In this document: positions 7,408 to 9,146 of the stretch, piece by piece
Layout of the letters: every line of letters starts with the position of its first letter
Position numbering within the stretch: position 1 is the stretch's first letter
Source of the DNA: Shewanella sp.
GTDB lineage: Bacteria > Pseudomonadota > Gammaproteobacteria > Enterobacterales > Shewanellaceae
Direction of reading: 5' to 3'
DNA length: 9,146 nucleotides
Assembly (NCBI GenBank): GCA_004195335.1
Contig: SDWK01000413.1
Span: 1-9,146, forward strand
Program-made: the position numbers and the translations under genes
The notes under the pieces: model-generated
Database searches by the model: none
Told to the model about the DNA's origin: nothing
Seen by the model: only the letters and a program-made list of their open reading frames with translations

Positions 7408-8334
7408 ATGGGAAACGGATTCGTTCTAAGTGCAGCATCATTAAGAGTTGTTACATTTCTTCTATCTTTGCTCTTCTCATTTCAAGTTTTAGCTGAAATG
7501 CCAAAAGGGTTTTCGCCTTTTAGCATAAGCGCATCGCGCATAACCACGGCCGAAGCCGATGTTACTGACGGACCGCAGACACTCCAAAGAGATTCATGGT
7601 TATTAGCCGCCAAAGCTAGGTTCGCTTTGAACCGACAATGGTCGATAGGCGTTAACTTAGGTTACGCAGATCTGGACTATGACTGGCAACAAAGAGGCGC
7701 AACATTATTCGATGGTGACCTCAACAGCTGGCGACAAGTGCGTCGATACAGCGCCGGGTTAGCGTTGAGTTATCGTCTGGATCGGCATTGGATGTTTATG
7801 TTGGCACCTAAATTACAATATGCCTCTGCCGATACGGCCACAGCGAGTCATGCTGCAAGCTACGGTGTGGTGACATCGGGGATGTACCGATTTGATAATG
7901 GTAATTTACTGGGTCTGGGACTCGCCTATTTGAACGATATTTCTGAGGTCAGAACCGTGCCATATCTTGTGGTTAATTGGCAGATAAATGAGGCATGGCG
8001 ATTAGGTAACCCATTTACAGCAGGCTTTACCGGTCCTGCGGGACTAGAGCTGAGTTATCGATTAAGTCCAAGTATCGACTTTGGCCTGGGCACGTCGAAA
8101 CGAACGCAACGCTTCTTGGTTGAAAATGATAATACCACGGTCGAAATCGATGAGTGGGTGAGCTTTCTGAGGGCTGGTTGGAAAATGACACCTGGGTTAT
8201 CCCTCAATGCCTATGCGGGATATTACTTCAGTGGCGAGATGGAGTTGAGCGAAATCAGCCCCGATAATGCAGAGCGTATAGAAAAGATTGAAAACCAAGG
8301 CGCGCTTGCTCTGGCGGTCGAATACAAATTCTAA
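7408..8334 (+). CDS. Secreted outer-membrane beta-barrel protein of unknown function
   Basis: The 308-residue product starts at ATG 7408 after a strong ribosome site, AAGGGAG, 5 bases upstream. An N-terminal signal peptide is clear: a hydrophobic run VVTFLLSLLFSFQVLA with likely cleavage after Ala29. The mature part is a series of alternating amphipathic strands ending in aromatic residues (for example WSIGVNLGYADLDYDW, YSAGLALSYRL, GLELSYRL, GLSLNAYAGYYF), and the chain ends in ALAVEYKF with a terminal Phe, the classical signal for outer-membrane assembly. It somewhat resembles the DUF6268 outer-membrane barrel group, but I do not recognise a specific family. No transport or enzymatic motif is seen. 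It lies 123 bases after the regulator gene on the same strand; no convincing promoter or terminator is seen in that gap, so read-through is possible but unproven. A hairpin terminator follows. Confidence 0.8.
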   Translation: MGNGFVLSAASLRVVTFLLSLLFSFQVLAEMPKGFSPFSISASRITTAEADVTDGPQTLQRDSWLLAAKARFALNRQWSIGVNLGYADLDYDWQQRGATLFDGDLNSWRQVRRYSAGLALSYRLDRHWMFMLAPKLQYASADTATASHAASYGVVTSGMYRFDNGNLLGLGLAYLNDISEVRTVPYLVVNWQINEAWRLGNPFTAGFTGPAGLELSYRLSPSIDFGLGTSKRTQRFLVENDNTTVEIDEWVSFLRAGWKMTPGLSLNAYAGYYFSGEMELSEISPDNAERIEKIENQGALALAVEYKF

Positions 8335-8359
8335 AAGACGTTCTGATATTGATGATACA

Positions 8360-8389
8360 AAAAGGAGCTGGTAAAAACCAACCCCTTTT
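8360..8389. terminator. Bidirectional hairpin terminator between converging genes
   Basis: A 13-base arm AAAAGGAGCTGGT and the arm ACCAACCCCTTTT can pair around an AAAA loop, with 11 of 13 positions matched (two internal A/C mismatches). The plus strand ends the stem in TTTT and the minus strand in TTTTT, so it can end both the barrel gene (stop at 8334) and the chalcone-isomerase-like gene (stop at 8460). The rest of the gap, 8390-8459, is AT-rich and shows nothing else. Confidence 0.7.
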
Positions 8390-8459
8390 AGTTATCTCAG
8401 CCTGAAATACCAAATTGTTAAATTTTTCATTCAATCATTTGAGCCAACATTGCCGTTGT

Positions 8460-9017
8460 TTAAATTCCTAGTAAGGCTTTTTTCAGGCTATTTTGAGCCG
8501 GACTGTCTCCGAGCCAGATTTTCAACAACGCTTGTCTGAATGCTTCACCTTCGATAGTCGCCTGTGCTTCACCATTCTTGTATGCCGTAACACCGAGCGT
8601 TTTATCCGTTGCGAACGTAAATTGATCGCCCTCTTTAATCTCATCACTGAACAGTGCCATGAAAGCATCAATTTCAGTCTGGATTTGGGCCGTGTTGCCA
8701 TCGGTTGCATCATCAAAGCCATCATTGATGGCATCACGCATCTTATCGCTGGTGATCATCCCTGAGGTGATGTTTAATCGAACCGCTGAAACTGGGGCAT
8801 CGATAATGGCGTCGATATTATCGGAAATTGATGGCAGATACAGGCTACCAACATAGAGGTCGATAAAAAACTTGCTGCGTACACCCGCACCGTTGAGTTG
8901 AAGCTGCATTGCATCGACGGTGATATGTTCGGCAACGTCAACACCCGATATCTCTTTGGCACTGACCGAGCCGGTAAGTAGCAGGCTGGTGAGTAATAGC
9001 GTAGTGAGGGACTTCAT
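8460..9017 (-). CDS. Periplasmic chalcone isomerase-like domain protein
   Basis: The 185-residue product has a clear signal peptide (MKSLTTLLLTSLLLTGSVSA, likely cut before Lys21), so it is exported, probably to the periplasm. The mature part matches the bacterial chalcone-isomerase-like family (Chalcone_3 type): LNGAGVRSKFFIDLYVGSLY at 41-60, RLNITSGMITSDKM in the middle, and the typical tail EAFRQALLKIWLGDSPAQNSLKKALLGI. Bacterial members share the fold of plant chalcone isomerase but are not known to act on flavonoids; a ligand-binding or structural role is more likely, and none can be assigned here. ATG 9017 is preceded by AGAGG at 4 bases, a good ribosome site. It converges on the barrel gene and appears to be a single-gene unit. 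Only 33 bases separate its ATG from a heptamer tandem repeat. Confidence 0.88.
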   Translation of the reverse strand: MKSLTTLLLTSLLLTGSVSAKEISGVDVAEHITVDAMQLQLNGAGVRSKFFIDLYVGSLYLPSISDNIDAIIDAPVSAVRLNITSGMITSDKMRDAINDGFDDATDGNTAQIQTEIDAFMALFSDEIKEGDQFTFATDKTLGVTAYKNGEAQATIEGEAFRQALLKIWLGDSPAQNSLKKALLGI

Positions 9018-9050
9018 ATAACCTCTTATATTTTTGATAGCATGCTGCCG

Positions 9051-9146
9051 AGCTACGAGCTACGAGCTACGAGCTACGAGCTACGAGCTACGAGCTACGA
9101 GCTACGAGCTACGAGCTACGAGCTACGAGCTACGAGCTACGAGCTA
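9051..9146. repeat. Perfect 7-bp tandem repeat (AGCTACG), running off the window
   Basis: AGCTACG is repeated 13 full times plus AGCTA, without a single mismatch, to the last base of the window, so the true length is unknown. Seven is not a multiple of three. The plus strand has no stop in any frame and would read a repeating Ser-Tyr-Glu-Leu-Arg-Ala-Thr; each minus-strand frame meets TAG every 21 bases, so it is not coding on that strand. It lies upstream of the chalcone-isomerase-like gene. Perfect short repeats like this usually change copy number by slippage. Confidence 0.95.

Noticed and set aside
9051..9146. CRISPR array or coding repeat
   Set aside because: The unit is 7 bp with no spacers, and three of the six reading frames meet a stop every 21 bases, so it is a simple tandem repeat.

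Overview
The window looks like chromosomal DNA from a marine Gammaproteobacterium, most likely Shewanella or a close relative. This rests on the mix of a Cache-type chemoreceptor, a lipoprotein adaptor/RND pair under a TetR regulator, a small outer-membrane barrel and a periplasmic chalcone-isomerase-like protein, with moderate GC and clear Shine-Dalgarno sites. The genus is an inference from protein style, not a search result. No RNA genes, CRISPR arrays, transposases or phage genes were found.

Layout from left to right. Positions 1-1971 (minus) hold a methyl-accepting chemotaxis protein whose last few residues lie beyond the left edge. A 225-base gap follows, carrying a 17-bp inverted repeat upstream of the chemoreceptor. 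Positions 2197-6506 (minus) are a two-gene efflux operon: a lipoprotein membrane-fusion adaptor (5382-6506) and an RND pump (2197-5289). Between them sits an odd partial duplication of the pump's first codons, which forms a 30-codon leader ORF overlapping the pump start. At 6507-6654 is a divergent control region with two identical palindromic operators lying on the operon promoter. A TetR-family regulator (6655-7284, plus) is read divergently and probably represses the operon and perhaps itself. A secreted beta-barrel protein (7408-8334, plus) follows. A hairpin terminator at 8360-8389 can serve both converging genes. A periplasmic chalcone-isomerase-like protein (8460-9017, minus) is next. 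The right edge (9051-9146) is a perfect 7-bp tandem repeat running off the window, upstream of that gene.

How the genes work together: the adaptor and pump should form the inner-membrane and periplasmic parts of a proton-driven tripartite exporter. No outer-membrane channel is encoded here, so a TolC-type partner must lie elsewhere. The TetR protein very likely senses an inducing compound and releases the twin operators. The chemoreceptor, the barrel protein and the chalcone-isomerase-like protein have no clear functional link to the pump.

I see no wholly new multi-gene system. The points most worth a second look are the duplicated pump start with its coupled leader ORF, the twin operators built into the promoter, and the heptamer tract next to the chalcone-isomerase-like gene.
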